64,000 nt of DNA, taken from contig JAIUPT010000039.1 of assembly GCA_022315425.1 (NCBI GenBank), forward strand, positions 186,001 through 250,000, in the 5' to 3' direction. The notes under the pieces were generated by a model. It was not told the DNA's origin, made no database searches, and saw only the letters and a list, made by a program, of their open reading frames with translations. Position 1 is the first letter of the stretch; each line of letters begins with the position of its first letter. Source of the DNA: Pseudevernia furfuracea. Taxonomy: Eukaryota; Ascomycota; Lecanoromycetes; Lecanorales; Parmeliaceae. A program made the position numbers and the translations under genes. Shown here piece by piece: positions 35,701 to 46,932 of this stretch.

Positions 35701-36459
35701 GGCCCGGAGCAAGGTAACGCCTCCTATGTCGATGTCTTCCACGGCTTCCTCTATTGTGACGTTGATCTTTGCAATGGTGTCCTTGACTATAGTTCCAAAT
35801 TAGAATATCCTTGGGCCAAGGCTTGACTAATACGATATGGCTCAAGAGTAAGATCTTCCGTTGCGACTCACACGGATACAAGTTACAGACAACAAAATCC
35901 ACTTTGTCTATGCTTTGCTCGGCAAGGTCCTTTTCATCGCTCTCTGAATTCGTGGACAGGATACCCGCGTGGACGCTTGGATGCAAAGTCTTGACTCTGC
36001 CTTTCAGTATCTCTGGTGAATTAGTGATTGCAGAGATATCTCTGTCAAGTAAAACCATTCAGCCTGTAATGTAGAAGACGGTAAAGCAGAGGACTTTAAC
36101 TTACTCTACTTCGAACCCTGCCTCGCGAATGACTGTAGGCTTCAGAGTCAGTAGTGTCGTTCAATAATCGGACATTGAGCGGTAGGAAACTCCCAGGAAA
36201 GTATCATAGAGCTAATACTTCCACGGCATATCTTTGTAGGGACCAAGTCAGATGGCGACGATGAATTTAATACGACTTACGCTTCGCAGTACCACCCGAA
36301 GCCAGGAGACGGATGTCATGTTTGATTAAGCCTTTAGCAAGGTCTAGTAGACCCTGCTTATTGTACACACTGAGGATTGCTATCGAGATGGAATCCACCG
36401 TTAGTGAGGGTTAGAAGATGGAAGTTGTGGGGGATTTCACCAGTCTTCCGTGGTGCCAT
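32799..36459 (-). CDS. ADE17: Bifunctional AICAR transformylase / IMP cyclohydrolase (ADE16/17, PurH)
   Basis: Catalyses the last two steps of IMP synthesis. Exons can be followed from MAPRKTAILSVYNKQGLLDL to the usual end ITFVEQTVRLFHH-stop. The IMP cyclohydrolase half includes LLASGGTAK, ITNSPEILKGRVKTLHPSVH, VDFVVCNLYPF and the DIDIGGVTLLRAAAKNH block. The transformylase half includes a Gly-Ala-Asn-Pro-His-Gln motif, SFKHVSPAGAAVG, GDVIALSDPVDVPTAK, GVIAPAYSKEALEIL, the Asn-Gly-Gln-Val-Ile-Gly-Leu-Gly segment, GQQSRIHCTRLAGDKANGWW and GVAVSSDAFFPFIDN. About 19 introns interrupt the roughly 1.8 kb coding sequence. Several exons are tiny: about 19 nt (first), 23 nt (LRDLTVA region), 27 nt (LNGQVIGLG region) and 43 nt. 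All donors here look GT. Such intron density is far above the usual one or two per gene in Pezizomycotina. The protein itself looks intact. Confidence 0.92.
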
Positions 36460-37243
36460 ATTTGTGACTTTGTACAGAGATTTGATTATCAGCAGAAGTA
36501 CGAGTAAACAGAAGGGAAACTTTTCAGTGTGTTACAATAAAAAATAAAAAAATCTCGCCATCCAATCGGAAGCATTCTCCGACTTCGCAAAAATGATGCA
36601 ACATCTTGAAAATGGAAAATAATGCTTAAGCGAGCCAAGCGCAATACGCGCATAAAGTTGCCCTGACAGGCTGACAGTAGTATGTGATATTGTCCTCATT
36701 CTCTAAAACCAAGTCCGCGCAGCAAGAGATTCAAAGTACTGCTGAGTGGGAAAAGATGCTGAATACGTCACCTCTACGTCTAGAGTCTTGGTCTGGGATG
36801 ATAAAATGGCTACTATTTTATCAGCTTTGGTGGATACATGTTCGTCGGCACTCGAGCACTCATAGAAACAGCCGCATGGTTTCCTTTTCTGGCTCATCAT
36901 ATGCCTAGACATAAGCCTTCAAACAAATCGAATGACCTTACCAGCTCCTGCCAATGATGAGGGATGAGGATGCTTTTCTGAAATTGGAAAACAGTTTCCT
37001 TCTGACATTAGGAAGGCGGTCCCTTCCAGTCTCGGCCAGCTTGCAGAAAACGGAATGGGCGATGCACCCGGATCCTTACATCTGTTTGCTCCCTCTCTCT
37101 TCTTCTCCTTTACACAACTCAGCTGAATTCTAATTCGGCATCCATTCGTTATCTTACTCATCCGCATACATCCTTTGACGCGGCTCCAGCATCCATTCGT
37201 TTACTCTGCATGCTTAACACTCCAATAGAAACCTATCGCTACA
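36460..37243. promoter_or_regulatory. Divergent intergenic (shared promoter) region
   Basis: Lies between ADE16/17 (-) and the HExxH surface protein (+). No TGACTC-type (Bas1/Gcn4-like) site that I trust was identified. Confidence 0.4.
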
Positions 37244-38953
37244 ATGCTCTTCACCAAACACACCGTGTCCCTGGCTTTCTCTCTTTCCTTCATTGCTTTG
37301 GCGCATCCCGCATGGTCGGCAGCCGCACCAGCAACAAAATTTCCCATACTGCCTCGAATGGCAAACCAGAGTGCTACAGGCGTCAGTCCCGCAAACAGTA
37401 CTCAGAAGTACTTCGCTGAAGCTCTCTGCACCCCTGCACAAAAGGCCATTGAACAAATAGCCTGGGATGATGCTCGACGATACGCACAAGCATTGGCCAG
37501 TTGGCGACCCAATGGGAGCTTCCAACCTGCTATGGATCTGTACATGGGCACAGATAGTGGTGGACCGCTAAGCCAGGAACTTGAAGGTACGGTCAGCGAC
37601 AAAACAATGCTCCTCGATCAAGAGAGAGTCCCTTCATTTCTATCGCGTGCTAACGCCGGCTCTTATAGCGAACATCGATGGTGCACTGAGAGTACATAAC
37701 CTGTCGACATGGTCGGAACGGCAGAGACTCTTCGTGTTTTGTAACGAGCCTGCGGTATGGAACGATTGCGAAGATGGTCTAGTCATCGCTTACGTGTGAG
37801 AGAGTGCCTACGTTATCTGTGAAAGAGGATTACTGATCCCGTACGCAGATTTACCGACGAAGGGGTCTACTATGTACGTGCATTGGAGGAATCCCCAGCC
37901 CAACAACGAAGTGCTAATGTTAAGTCTCAGGACAATAAGTATATTGTCTTCTGTGCGGACTATTGGACTTCTTCGGAAACACCATCTCTGTCTCAGGTTT
38001 TCTCCAAGGTGGATAGGGGATTAGCGGATGAGGACATGATAGATGCTTTCACTTCTAACCAAGGATATGTCTATTTTCACGAGTCTATGGTACGTGCTTC
38101 AGCCCGGATGATTGTATGACTTACTCAAAATGTTCCCTTAGCATTTTGCCAACTTGACTACCGCTGTTGGACATCAAGGTAGGCCATTGCACAAAGACAA
38201 GAAGCGAGGCTGATGGTCTGACATATGTACAGTTGTCGACAACTACCTTGATGAACTGGCGACATATGGGCCCCGTGCTGTTGCCATGGAAGCGAAGCTG
38301 GAGAACACCTCGGCTACTATTCACATAGGCAAGTCATTGCTCTCGTAATGCGAGTAACGTACAACGACTCTGTACTGACTTGGTATTTTCTTTGTCTTAG
38401 CGGATGCCTATGGCTGTGCAGCAGCCGGTGAGCGAGGCTTCTACATATCCGCCTGTGCAGACTAACGATGTTCCTAGCAATCCTTATACAGCAACAGTAC
38501 AACCTTACTGATCCGCCATTGCCATCAGAGTATGTAGCAGATGGCTTGAGGCCTAGATCCATGTCGTACCATAGCCGTCGCGGCAGTCAACCTCCGCGCG
38601 GGCCACAAATCCCCAATCCAGATACACCTGACAACCAGATCGTCTCCAACGACTTTGGAATCGGTCCCGTTGTGCCTATAATGCAGAACAACATTGAGGT
38701 TTCGTCCAGTCGCCAGCTCGTCGTGCCGGGATCGAGTAGTCTGTCGAAGCGCGTGGCATGGCCACCCAAATTTCGTTGCACACCAGAGAATGGGTGAGTT
38801 GGACTGCCGCTTCTGATTAGCATTTTGGGCTGTTACTGACAAGAATTTGGTAGTTGTGCGAGATCTATGGCAGCCACGGTTGCCACGACCATAAGCGGAC
38901 CTTTAATCTGCCTCCTTGTTGCAGGGCTGTGTGTGCTATCCTTCTTTCTGTAA
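37244..38953 (+). CDS. GPI-anchored HExxH metallopeptidase-like protein
   Basis: About eight exons. The signal peptide (TVSLAFSLSFIALAHPAWSA) is followed by a Cys-containing luminal domain (EALCTPAQKAIEQIAWDDA). Conserved blocks are RLFVFCNEPAVWNDCEDG, KYIVFCADYWTSSETPS, then GYVYFHESMHFANLTTAVGH containing the zinc motif H-E-x-x-H, and DAYGCAAAAILIQQQYNLTD. An intron falls inside the zinc motif (HESM/H). A GC-AG intron lies at 38329-38400. The last intron removes a TGA just after ..TPENG and adds Cys-Ala-Arg, then ATVATTISGPLICLLVAGLC and a short hydrophobic end, a typical GPI signal. The arrangement resembles secreted fungal lysine-specific metallo-endopeptidase-like proteins. Peptidase activity is an inference from HExxH; the third zinc ligand could be the Asp or His downstream. 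Confidence 0.8.
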
Positions 38954-39632
38954 TGCTTGAGCCGGTTGACGCGACCAATCGTTCTTTCACTTTGAGCTTC
39001 TCGGTAGAAAGATGTGATTCGGTGCTCCCAGGCGTCTTGCGATAGTGGAGAAGAGGCGAGATAGAGTACTTGCACAGATGAACAGACCTATTCAAGTAAC
39101 AAGTGTGATTGCCGCAAAGGTTTCTTCGTCCAGCCCATGTAGCAAGCAAAAGTCATGCATAGATGGCGAAATTCTCGGTGAAAGTACTGGAGTCCGTCTT
39201 ACTGTAGTCTGTACAGCTCGTTGCCGATAAAAAGCTGGCAATCATCACAAAATTTTCCTGCATGAATCAACTGTTATTTGATCTAATATTTCTGTCGATA
39301 CCCTTACTGTAAATTGTGCGCAACAGCAAGTGAGCTTTCTCTTGAATAAGCCCGGAATTTGAAAAGAATGGGAAGTTCAACTTGCCTCACCCATCTTTAC
39401 TTACTCTACCGAGGTACTCGTACTCGTAATTCCCCGCCGGCAAGATTGTGCCATGATGCCATTGCGTGAAGAAAATACCTCTCATATGGTACTTAGAGTA
39501 TTTCTGGGCAAGATTGACAAGTTCTAATGCACCCACAATGCCCGCATATGCCTTGCTTGTCCTTTTGTGTCACCTTGTTGCCAATTACACGCACAAACTC
39601 TCAAACCAGTTCTTCCATCATAGTTTGGACTC
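38954..39632. other. Intergenic, nothing recognised
   Basis: 3' flank of the HExxH gene and promoter side of the monooxygenase. No gene or repeat was seen. Confidence 0.5.
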
Positions 39633-41718
39633 ATGGCACATCTCTCCAATACCATTCATTTCGTCAACGGATACGACAAAGATGCCTACACTTACTATCC
39701 TATCATCATCGTGGGCGCTGGGGAATCGGGCATAGCGCTGGGGTGTCGCTTGAAGGAGGAACTAGGCTTTGATCAATTCCGCATGTTTGACAGACAATCT
39801 GGCATGGGCGGAACGTGGTGGATCAACAGATATCCTGGAGTTGCTTGTGACGTGTCCGTCTCCTTCTACCGGGCTCGGTAATTGCTGAAGCCGCCGCAGT
39901 CCTGCCGTATTCTATAGCTTTTCCTTTTCGCCAAACCATACATGGTCATCCAATCATCCTGCAGGCCCAGAGATCATCCGTTACCTCCAGGATGTATGTG
40001 AGAGATACCAGATTGTCGACAAGATCCAATTGAATACAGACGTGTCCGAGGTACAATGGCTCGAGGACGAAGAGCTATGGGAAGCAACTCTCCTTCACAT
40101 GATGCCTGGTACTGGTGATCTATCTGCCAAAGAGCGGCAAATCATGATGGCTGAGAAAGGACGCGAAAGCGTATATCTCAAGGAGGAGAAAGTCAAAGCT
40201 AAGGTCATATGCAGCGCAGCCGGCGGTCTCGTCGAGCCGAATGCATGGCCAGACACTATCCCAGGCCGTGATCGTTTCGAAGGCGATATCTTTCATTCTG
40301 CTCGGTGGGACTACAATGTTGAACTTCGCGATAAAGATATCATCGTCATGGGAACAGGCTGTAGTGCCGCACAATTCGTGCCTCGATTGTCGAAAGAGCC
40401 ATACAACGCGAAGTCTGTAACCCAAGTAATGAGGTCGCCCCCGTGGGTGGTTCCCCGACCTGGCCCTCTTTTGGGTCTTGTCAAGGAGGAGAGTTGGGAG
40501 AAGTGGACACCAAGACTCTTCCCTATCATCCCTGGACTTGGTCGTGCCTATAGGACTTTTCTTTTTTGCCTTACAGAACTCGAGTTCTTTCTCATCTTCA
40601 CAGGCAAAAATGTCGCAGCGAAGACGCGCAAGAAGGTAGAAGCGAACTTAGTTCGGCATATGAAGCGTGTCGTACCGGAGCAGTATCACGAGATCCTTAC
40701 ACCAGACTATGCTGTCGGCTGCAAAAGGCGCATCCACGACGCTTTCTGGCTTGACAGTCTCAACGATCCCAAGATTGACCTCACGACCCAACCCATCACC
40801 AGCCTGCAACCAAAAGGCGTGATTATGGGACCTGGACGCACTTATCCAGATCCCCAAGACAAGGACAGCAAAGCACCAACAGATGAGAAGCACCTCCCAG
40901 CCGATGTCATCATCCTCGCCAACGGCTTCGAATACACCACGTGGCTCTCTTCACTCAAGGTCATCGGCAAAGGCGGAGCCGTCCTGCAAGAAGTATGGGA
41001 TGAGCGTGGTGGTCCACAGGCCTACATGGGCAACGCGATGGATGGCTTTCCTAACTTCTTCATCATTTTCGGCCCAAACACCGCAACAGGACATTCGTCT
41101 GTAATCCTTGCCAGTGAGAATATGGTGGAGTATACGTTGAAATTCATCAAGGAGATCTTAAAGAAAGACGTCAAGACTTTCGAGGTGAAGAAAGAAAGAG
41201 AAATCGCGTGGACGAGCGACATGCAAGAGAAGTTGAAAGGCACCGTCTGGCAGAGCGGCGGATGTCACAGCTGGTACAAGACAGCGAGCGGCTGGAATGC
41301 TATCGCTTACCCGTAAGCACCACTCTTTTCTAAGCCTCCCATTCTCCAGCCCCTGCCATACATACGCGCAATCAAGCAATTTGTCAACATGAGTGACTGG
41401 TCAACTGCTAACCCCCCCCCCAACAAAAGATATTCGCAGATCGACTACTCCATCCGCTGCATGTTCCCCAAATGGGGCGACTGGAACATTCGATACACGA
41501 CTAAAGGTCTCATCAAACAGAGGATCAGGCAAACACTGCGACTTCTGACCCTACTCGCGAGTATTGTGGGGCTATATTATACACGGAAAGATGTTCGAGG
41601 CGGATTGAGGGCGTTGGATGGCTCCGTGAAGCAGCAGGTCAAGTTTGGGCTGTTGAGGTTGTTGGGTTGGGCTGAGAAGGGGGTGCGGATGATGCCTGAG
41701 CAGAGTAGATTTCTGTGA
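39633..41718 (+). CDS. Baeyer-Villiger-type FAD monooxygenase (640 aa)
   Basis: Oxidises a ketone or related substrate using FAD, NADPH and O2. Three exons (39633-39853, 39900-41312, 41430-41718) join to 640 residues. FAD Rossmann motif: IIIVGAGESGIALG near residue 25. A GGTWWINRYPGVACDVP block follows, then the Baeyer-Villiger fingerprint F-x-G-x-x-x-H-x-x-x-W-D (FEGDIFHSARWD), the NADPH motif VMGTGCSAAQFVP, and the C-terminal ILANGFEYTTW and FGPNTATGHSS blocks. The C-terminal exon adds a short hydrophobic helix (LRLLTLLASIVGLYY), a possible membrane tether. No polyketide synthase or other biosynthetic genes are adjacent, so this is not clearly part of a metabolite cluster. Confidence 0.92.
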
Positions 41719-42312
41719 GCCGGGAGGGGAGAGTTCTCGGGTAGGGTTTTAAAGATTTGTGTTAAGGGTTAGCTTGGACAAGGGGATGGAGATATCTATA
41801 TACCTTACTACAGGGATATCTTGGCCAGAGGCATGAATATATGTGGGTGTATACCTTAGGGGATGTCTTGGCCAAGACGATGGGAGAGGAGTATTTGCAT
41901 GGGTCTCGAGGCGTACCTTACATTGCATCATCATTGGACCATTTTCGGCGGTCCACATCTTACATCATTGAAGCTAATTACAGTCCATGCGCCTATTGAA
42001 TATTCCATCGTCCAGGTTTGTATCCACAAGGTCGTCGTAGGAATTCGTCTCCGTCTGAAACGATCACTCTCTGGTGTGAGCTGTTGCTGTAACTACAGCT
42101 ATGGCTTTTGGTACCCACAGCTCCTCGAAAATTTAAATCCCTTAAATTCTACTCCTTCGCCTCAAATCCAATGAGGCCACCTCCGTCTTGGGATCGAAAA
42201 CAGCCGTAACCTTGCTGGAAGCCGGAAAATATCTAACAGTAGTAGTACACATGCAACGGCAGGGGGAAATTGCCGGCCAAGTACTATGCACAAGAGGCCT
42301 CGAGCCTATCCT
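41719..42312. other. Intergenic between convergent genes
   Basis: Shared 3' flank of the monooxygenase (+) and the zinc-knuckle gene (-). Contains a near-repeat of the phrase TATACCTTA..GGGATRTCTTGGCCA (about 41800 and 41850) but no gene. Confidence 0.45.
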
Positions 42313-44264
42313 TCAACGCCGGCGCAGCTCGGCCAGCCGTCTCTCGTGCTCCTCTTCCTGCTTTTGGACGGCTGCTTTCCTTGCCATGTCGGCATCGTGC
42401 TTCCTCTGATTGATCGTTTCATCCAATTCGTACTCAAGCTCCTTCCTCTGTTGGAGTTTTTTCCGGGCCAAGTCCTCCTGGTGCTGCTTCTGCTTGACAC
42501 GCTCTTCCTCTTCGAATCGCTTCCACCGGGCATCTATGAGTGAGTGACTGTCATCTGCTGAGGGCTCGTCGAGGGCGGAAGTCGGTACAAGGCGGTCTTC
42601 GTTGCGGGCCGGAGCCTGTGGAGGGTGGCCGTCTCCTCGGTCGGCAGCCCGTGAAGGGTGATCTTCGTTTTGGCTAGGCGCCGACGGGTGATCTTCGTCT
42701 TTCCGGCCAGAAGCCCGCGATACGTCCTCATTTTTCCCGCTAGAGGCCGGTGGAACACGCACTTCTCTCTGAATAGAGGAGTGTGATTGGTCCTCTTCTT
42801 GCCGGGCAGAAGCCTGCGGAGGAATGGCATCGACTCCAAGCGGCCTAGGTTGAGACGGATTTGAAGGTGGGTTTCCAAGCATCTGAGGTTTGACCGATAA
42901 AACATTACTATGCTCTGATGATACTTGTGAGGATTCGAGAGGTGATACAAGAGGTGTCAAAGCCGAGCCTCGTCTTAGTCGTGGATCTCGTGGTGAAATA
43001 TTGAGCTGCGTCGAGAAAGTAGGCAATCCGCCTAGTTTCGCCGTCTCCCTCTCGCCTTGCTCCGTAGGCGCAGGCTCCTGTAATTGTGAGGCCTGACGAG
43101 AACTTGACATAGGATCGAAGCCGTTGTGGGAGGCTTGTTGACGCTCTGGTCCGTTTTTGCTGGGGATAATAACCTTCACAGCCTTCTTTGGTGGGGAATC
43201 TTCTCTACGCGCTTGCTCGCGCTCTTGATGCTGAAGGTAGACGCGAGGCAGCGACCTTCCGTTCGAGGTGAACACAAAGTCCTCACAGTACTTTGCAGTG
43301 TGACGCGCCTTGCCACAGCAAGTGCAAGTCATGGGGCAGTAGGACCAATAATGGCTAGATTCTGAAGTCAGCTTGCTCCTTCCAAGATTCAGAGCTGACT
43401 CATAAGACAAGCTTAGGAAGCACAGCAAGAAGTTCAAAGCCGTCTCTCGACTCTCATGACATGTCTAACGAGGTGTATTGGGGTCCAATATTGGGAAAGA
43501 ACCACCCTAAAATGTACCTACCCGGTTGAACGGCAGCCCCAGCATATCTTTGGCTTAGGGCAGTCTGCGTACTCATGATACCCCATGCACATATAATTCT
43601 TGCAGTGAAACCTCTTAGGCATTCTGTAATTTTCTGATGCGTTAACAGACTCGGGCTCGTCCTCGTCCTCGTCCTCGTCCTTCTTCTCCTCTACATCACG
43701 ACGGCGCTTGATAGAGCGGTCAGTAGCCTCATCATCCCCAGGGCGTTTCAGCTCGAATCTGCCGAGGTATGTTGTGTTCGACGTTGCGCTACGAGAAGAC
43801 CCGTAGAATCCACGGCTTTGGGCCTCAGATTCGTTCGTCTTGTCATGGTGGGCGGTAGAAGATGAGCGTCGCGACGGCGTGGTCTCAGACATGCTTACGT
43901 TTTTGCGTGTTTCCACAGGCATTTGGGTTAGCTGTTCCGGATCGTGGCCAGTGGATGGTGATTTTTGGTCAGTAACAGGAGTAGTAGGGGGACTGTGGTG
44001 TTGAGGTTGGCCGCGAGAAGATTCTAGGGTCGACGACGCGTCGCCCGGTTGTGTTGTGTTGTTAGAATATTTAGCCCGATGCCAGCTCTTATTAGAATGA
44101 TGTCGAATCGCCTCGAATTCCGTAGCAATCGTTGGTGAGCGGGCTCTTGAGGAAGCAGCTGGCCGATAGCTATCGATACAACGGTACTTCCAACCCTTAT
44201 CCTGGTCATTAACCATTGCTTTTAAGGATGTCAGCGGAAAGACCATGGCTGAAGAGAGAAACAT
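42313..44264 (-). CDS. CCHC zinc-knuckle protein with C-terminal coiled coil
   Basis: Two exons joined across an intron of about 170 nt that interrupts the zinc region. The N-terminus (from ATG 44264, or more likely 44213, MVNDQDKGWKYRCIDSYRPA) is Ser/Thr-rich and disordered, with a bipartite basic stretch SIKRRRDVEEKK and an Asp/Glu run. The core is CKNYMCMGYHEYADCPKPKI, then two canonical C-x2-C-x4-H-x4-C knuckles: CWGCRSTGHYWSYC and CTCCGKARHTAKYC. A long polar region with repeated Arg-Lys-Asp-Glu-Asp phrases follows, and a Glu/Lys/Gln-rich coiled coil (DLARKKLQQRKELEYELDET) closes the protein. Probably RNA-binding in the nucleus; I cannot equate it with a named protein such as Air1/2. Confidence 0.75.
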
Positions 44265-44971
44265 ACTGAGGACAAAAACAGAGGATCGTTAGGCTTGTGA
44301 ACATGAGTTATATTGGGGATAGTATCATTGTTGCTTCACATCGGGATAGTAACAAAAGTTTCTGGCCCGAACCTCAGAAGCCAATTTGGATTTGAGGCGA
44401 GTTCCCGATGGTTGGGGACTTTTGGATGGAAGTAGTCATCCGACTTTCATTGACGGCTCCTTGGTCAAGTACATAATTTAAATCTGGAAGGTCAACAATT
44501 CTGACACTGGCGGGGCAGAATGTCTGGTTTGCTGCCCACCGTTTGCACTCTTGCCGAACGTGTATTCAGATGGCCTTTCTTTCTCTTCAAGTTTCAGATG
44601 TAGCATATGGGAAACCTGAACAGCTCAAGGAGCTGGCACCTTTCAAATTTGGGCAATGTGGGTATCAAGGCGAGCAAACACGCTCTAACAGTTAGGATAT
44701 CATGTCTTTGCGGTGCAGTCTTTGACTCAGGGAATGCTATATCGTCAGGATCATCAGTTTTCCAGGCAGCATCTCACTGAGAACATCAAGAAATCGTTCT
44801 ATCATACTGATCATCTATCCATTTCATGCAAGCATTTGTGCAAAGCATGCAAGAGCCCGCTATTTGGTCCCACCAGGATTAAAGCACATATGCATTCGCC
44901 CGTCTATTGCAGCTGTCTCTCATGCCAAGCCCACAAGTAGGCGTGTAACAGCTGTTTCTCACTTGCAACCT
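44265..44971. other. Intergenic, nothing recognised
   Basis: Upstream of the zinc-knuckle gene and downstream of the bHLH gene; no supported feature. Confidence 0.5.
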
Positions 44972-46073
44972 TTAATGACTCAGCAGATCTCGAACCGACA
45001 TTGCTCTTCCTCCTTTAGGATTTCTACGGTCCTTATTCAGCATCAACAGTGCAGCTGTAGCCTCTTGGTCTTGCTCTCTGCTCGGCATAAGAGTTGGAGA
45101 GGTTGAAGCAGACAAAGAAAACCGAGATTGAGAACCTCGGTGGCCGTGTTGTGGTCCGAAAGCTGGTGACGGAAGGGTGGAAACCGAGGAGGCATAGGAC
45201 GAGTGATGGTGATTGGATTGGGCTTCTATTGCAGGGGATGGGGTAATTGACTGCGGACTCGTATAGGCGTATGCTTTACTTGCAATCGCCATGATTGATG
45301 GAGAAGTGGCATTGGAGCCTGTATCACCCATTGTAACATCTTCGTCATCTTCATCTTCGTCCTCCTCTTCATCGTTCTCTTTTGGCGTGACAGCATCGAA
45401 ACGAGGCGGAGGCGCTTGAGGCTGTACAAGCGGAGTCGACAGAGAATTGTTGGCAGCTTTGAGGTCTGCGATGCAATTTTCCAGATAGCGAAGGTAGTCT
45501 ATGCTTGCCTATGGACACTGTCAGCAGAGGAAGATGGCTCTTGACAACAATAGTGTCACGCACCTGCAAAATAGCGAGCTTGTGCATGTCTTGATCCGTG
45601 CAAGCGGGTATCATAGCCTTCAAGGTCCCGAATTCTTCGTTCATCTTCGACCTCCGTCTCCTTTCGATCACACTGTGGGCTGTCTTCCTCGCAATCTTCT
45701 TGCCGGCGACGCTGGTTGAGCTGGGTTGCTTCTTTCCTGCCGTAGCAGTGGCACTTGAGGATGCCGAGGTCTTTTTACTCGAACCTCTTGAACCTTGCTG
45801 CGTAGGGTTTCGTGCGGAATCTTCTGAGGACTGCGACTTTGGCTTCATTTGAATAATGGTGCGAGACCTGGTAGGAGGTGGAGGCAACGAGAAACCCGGG
45901 CTCGATGTCGACTGAGCATGTTTATGACCATTAGAAGCGCCACTGTTTCGATGAGACTCGATAGCCGGAGGAGGTAAATTGAAGGATTTGTCTGTGGCAG
46001 GAATTGAAGAAGTATCTTTGCCCTGGATTTCGGCTGAGGCAGCCGGGGTGGGGGGCAGACTTGTGCGAGGCAT
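44972..46073 (-). CDS. bHLH transcription factor (348 aa)
   Basis: Exons 46073-45564 and 45508-44972 join in phase 0 to 348 residues. A basic region plus helix 1 (KTAHSVIERRRRSKMNEEFG), a loop (MIPACTDQDMHKL) and helix 2 (AILQ, then ASIDYLRYLENCIADLKAAN) span the splice site. His, Glu and Arg of the E-box-reading basic region (H..ERRRR) are present. The rest is Ser/Pro-rich with an acidic EEEDEDEDDEDVTMGD stretch. The C-terminus LLMLNKDRRNPKGGRAMSVR is a distinctive short block seen in one group of fungal bHLH factors. The protein is nuclear; target genes are not readable. The upstream region carries a long GTA microsatellite. Confidence 0.88.
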
Positions 46074-46228
46074 GATTGGGTCGTCGGCTTTGGGTCAAGA
46101 GTCAAAGAGAGTAGCTTGTCACGTGCGAAAGATAGGGAGGGTGGATGAATGGAGTTGGGAATGGAGGTTTTCGCATTGGGGGATTGGGAGTATATGTAGA
46201 TAGAGCAGAAGGGGAAGGGAAAGAAGAT

Positions 46229-46274
46229 GAGTAGTAGTAGTAGTAGTAGTAGTAATAGTAGTAGTAGCAGTAGT
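46229..46274 (+). repeat. (GTA)n microsatellite
   Basis: About fifteen GTA units with two single-base interruptions, upstream of the bHLH start codon. Confidence 0.9.
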
Positions 46275-46844
46275 TCGGAGCGTGCCCCTCTCTTCCTTGA
46301 CTTGATGGAGATAAAGAGCAGGAGGGGAAGAAATCCGCCATGTTTTGAATGGGTTTGAATGGTTTAGAGAGTCGCGTGCCTTCTGAACGTGCGCCATGTC
46401 CAATTCTGATTGGCTGAAAGCCAAAGGGCGGCAATGACAGGCAATTGCATGATCTTTGGATTTTTGAAGCATTGTTCACCTCTTACTTTTGCATGTTCCA
46501 CACTGTATCTCAGGAACTGGTAGACCCTCGAATGAACATGCTTATTAGTCATTAGTCAATTAATTGTCTTGGAGCAATACTTTAGGTATCTCTTTAAGTG
46601 TGGAGGAATCTAATTGTATAAGGTATTAAAAATTAAAAAAAAGTAGAATTAACTAATCACCTAATCTCTGCCAAGTGCCAAGGCCAGCGGGTAACAAATC
46701 TAATCAGAATGATAATTCTACGGTGTACCATAACTGATGAAATTTACTTCAGCCAAATGCCAAGACATTTTCGGCGTCAGCCACCGCCCTGCGCTAACAC
46801 ACTTCCGCCCTGCTCTCACTCTCTCACTTCCTCTCGTCTCTTTA

Positions 46845-46890
46845 TTCTTCTTCTTCTTCTTCTTCGTCTTCTTCGTCTTCTTCTTTCAAG
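46845..46890 (+). repeat. CTT/CGT-type pyrimidine tract
   Basis: TTC/CTT repeats with CGT interruptions, just upstream of the MED19 start; a likely 5'-leader pyrimidine tract. Confidence 0.8.
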
Positions 46891-46932
46891 TTTCAACACT
46901 TCCTTCATGGACAGCCCAACCAGCCTAAGCCT

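Larger units (their letters stand above)
46074..46932. promoter_or_regulatory. Divergent intergenic (bHLH / MED19) with microsatellites
   Basis: Both flanking genes start outward from here. Contains the GTA and CTT tracts listed separately, likely in the 5' leader regions. Confidence 0.45.

Noticed and set aside
23470..41718. Possible secondary-metabolite or catabolic cluster (MFS, CIA30, JmjC, monooxygenase, transcription factors)
   Set aside because: No core synthase or pathway set is present, and housekeeping genes (ADE16/17, MED19, CK2 beta) are interspersed.
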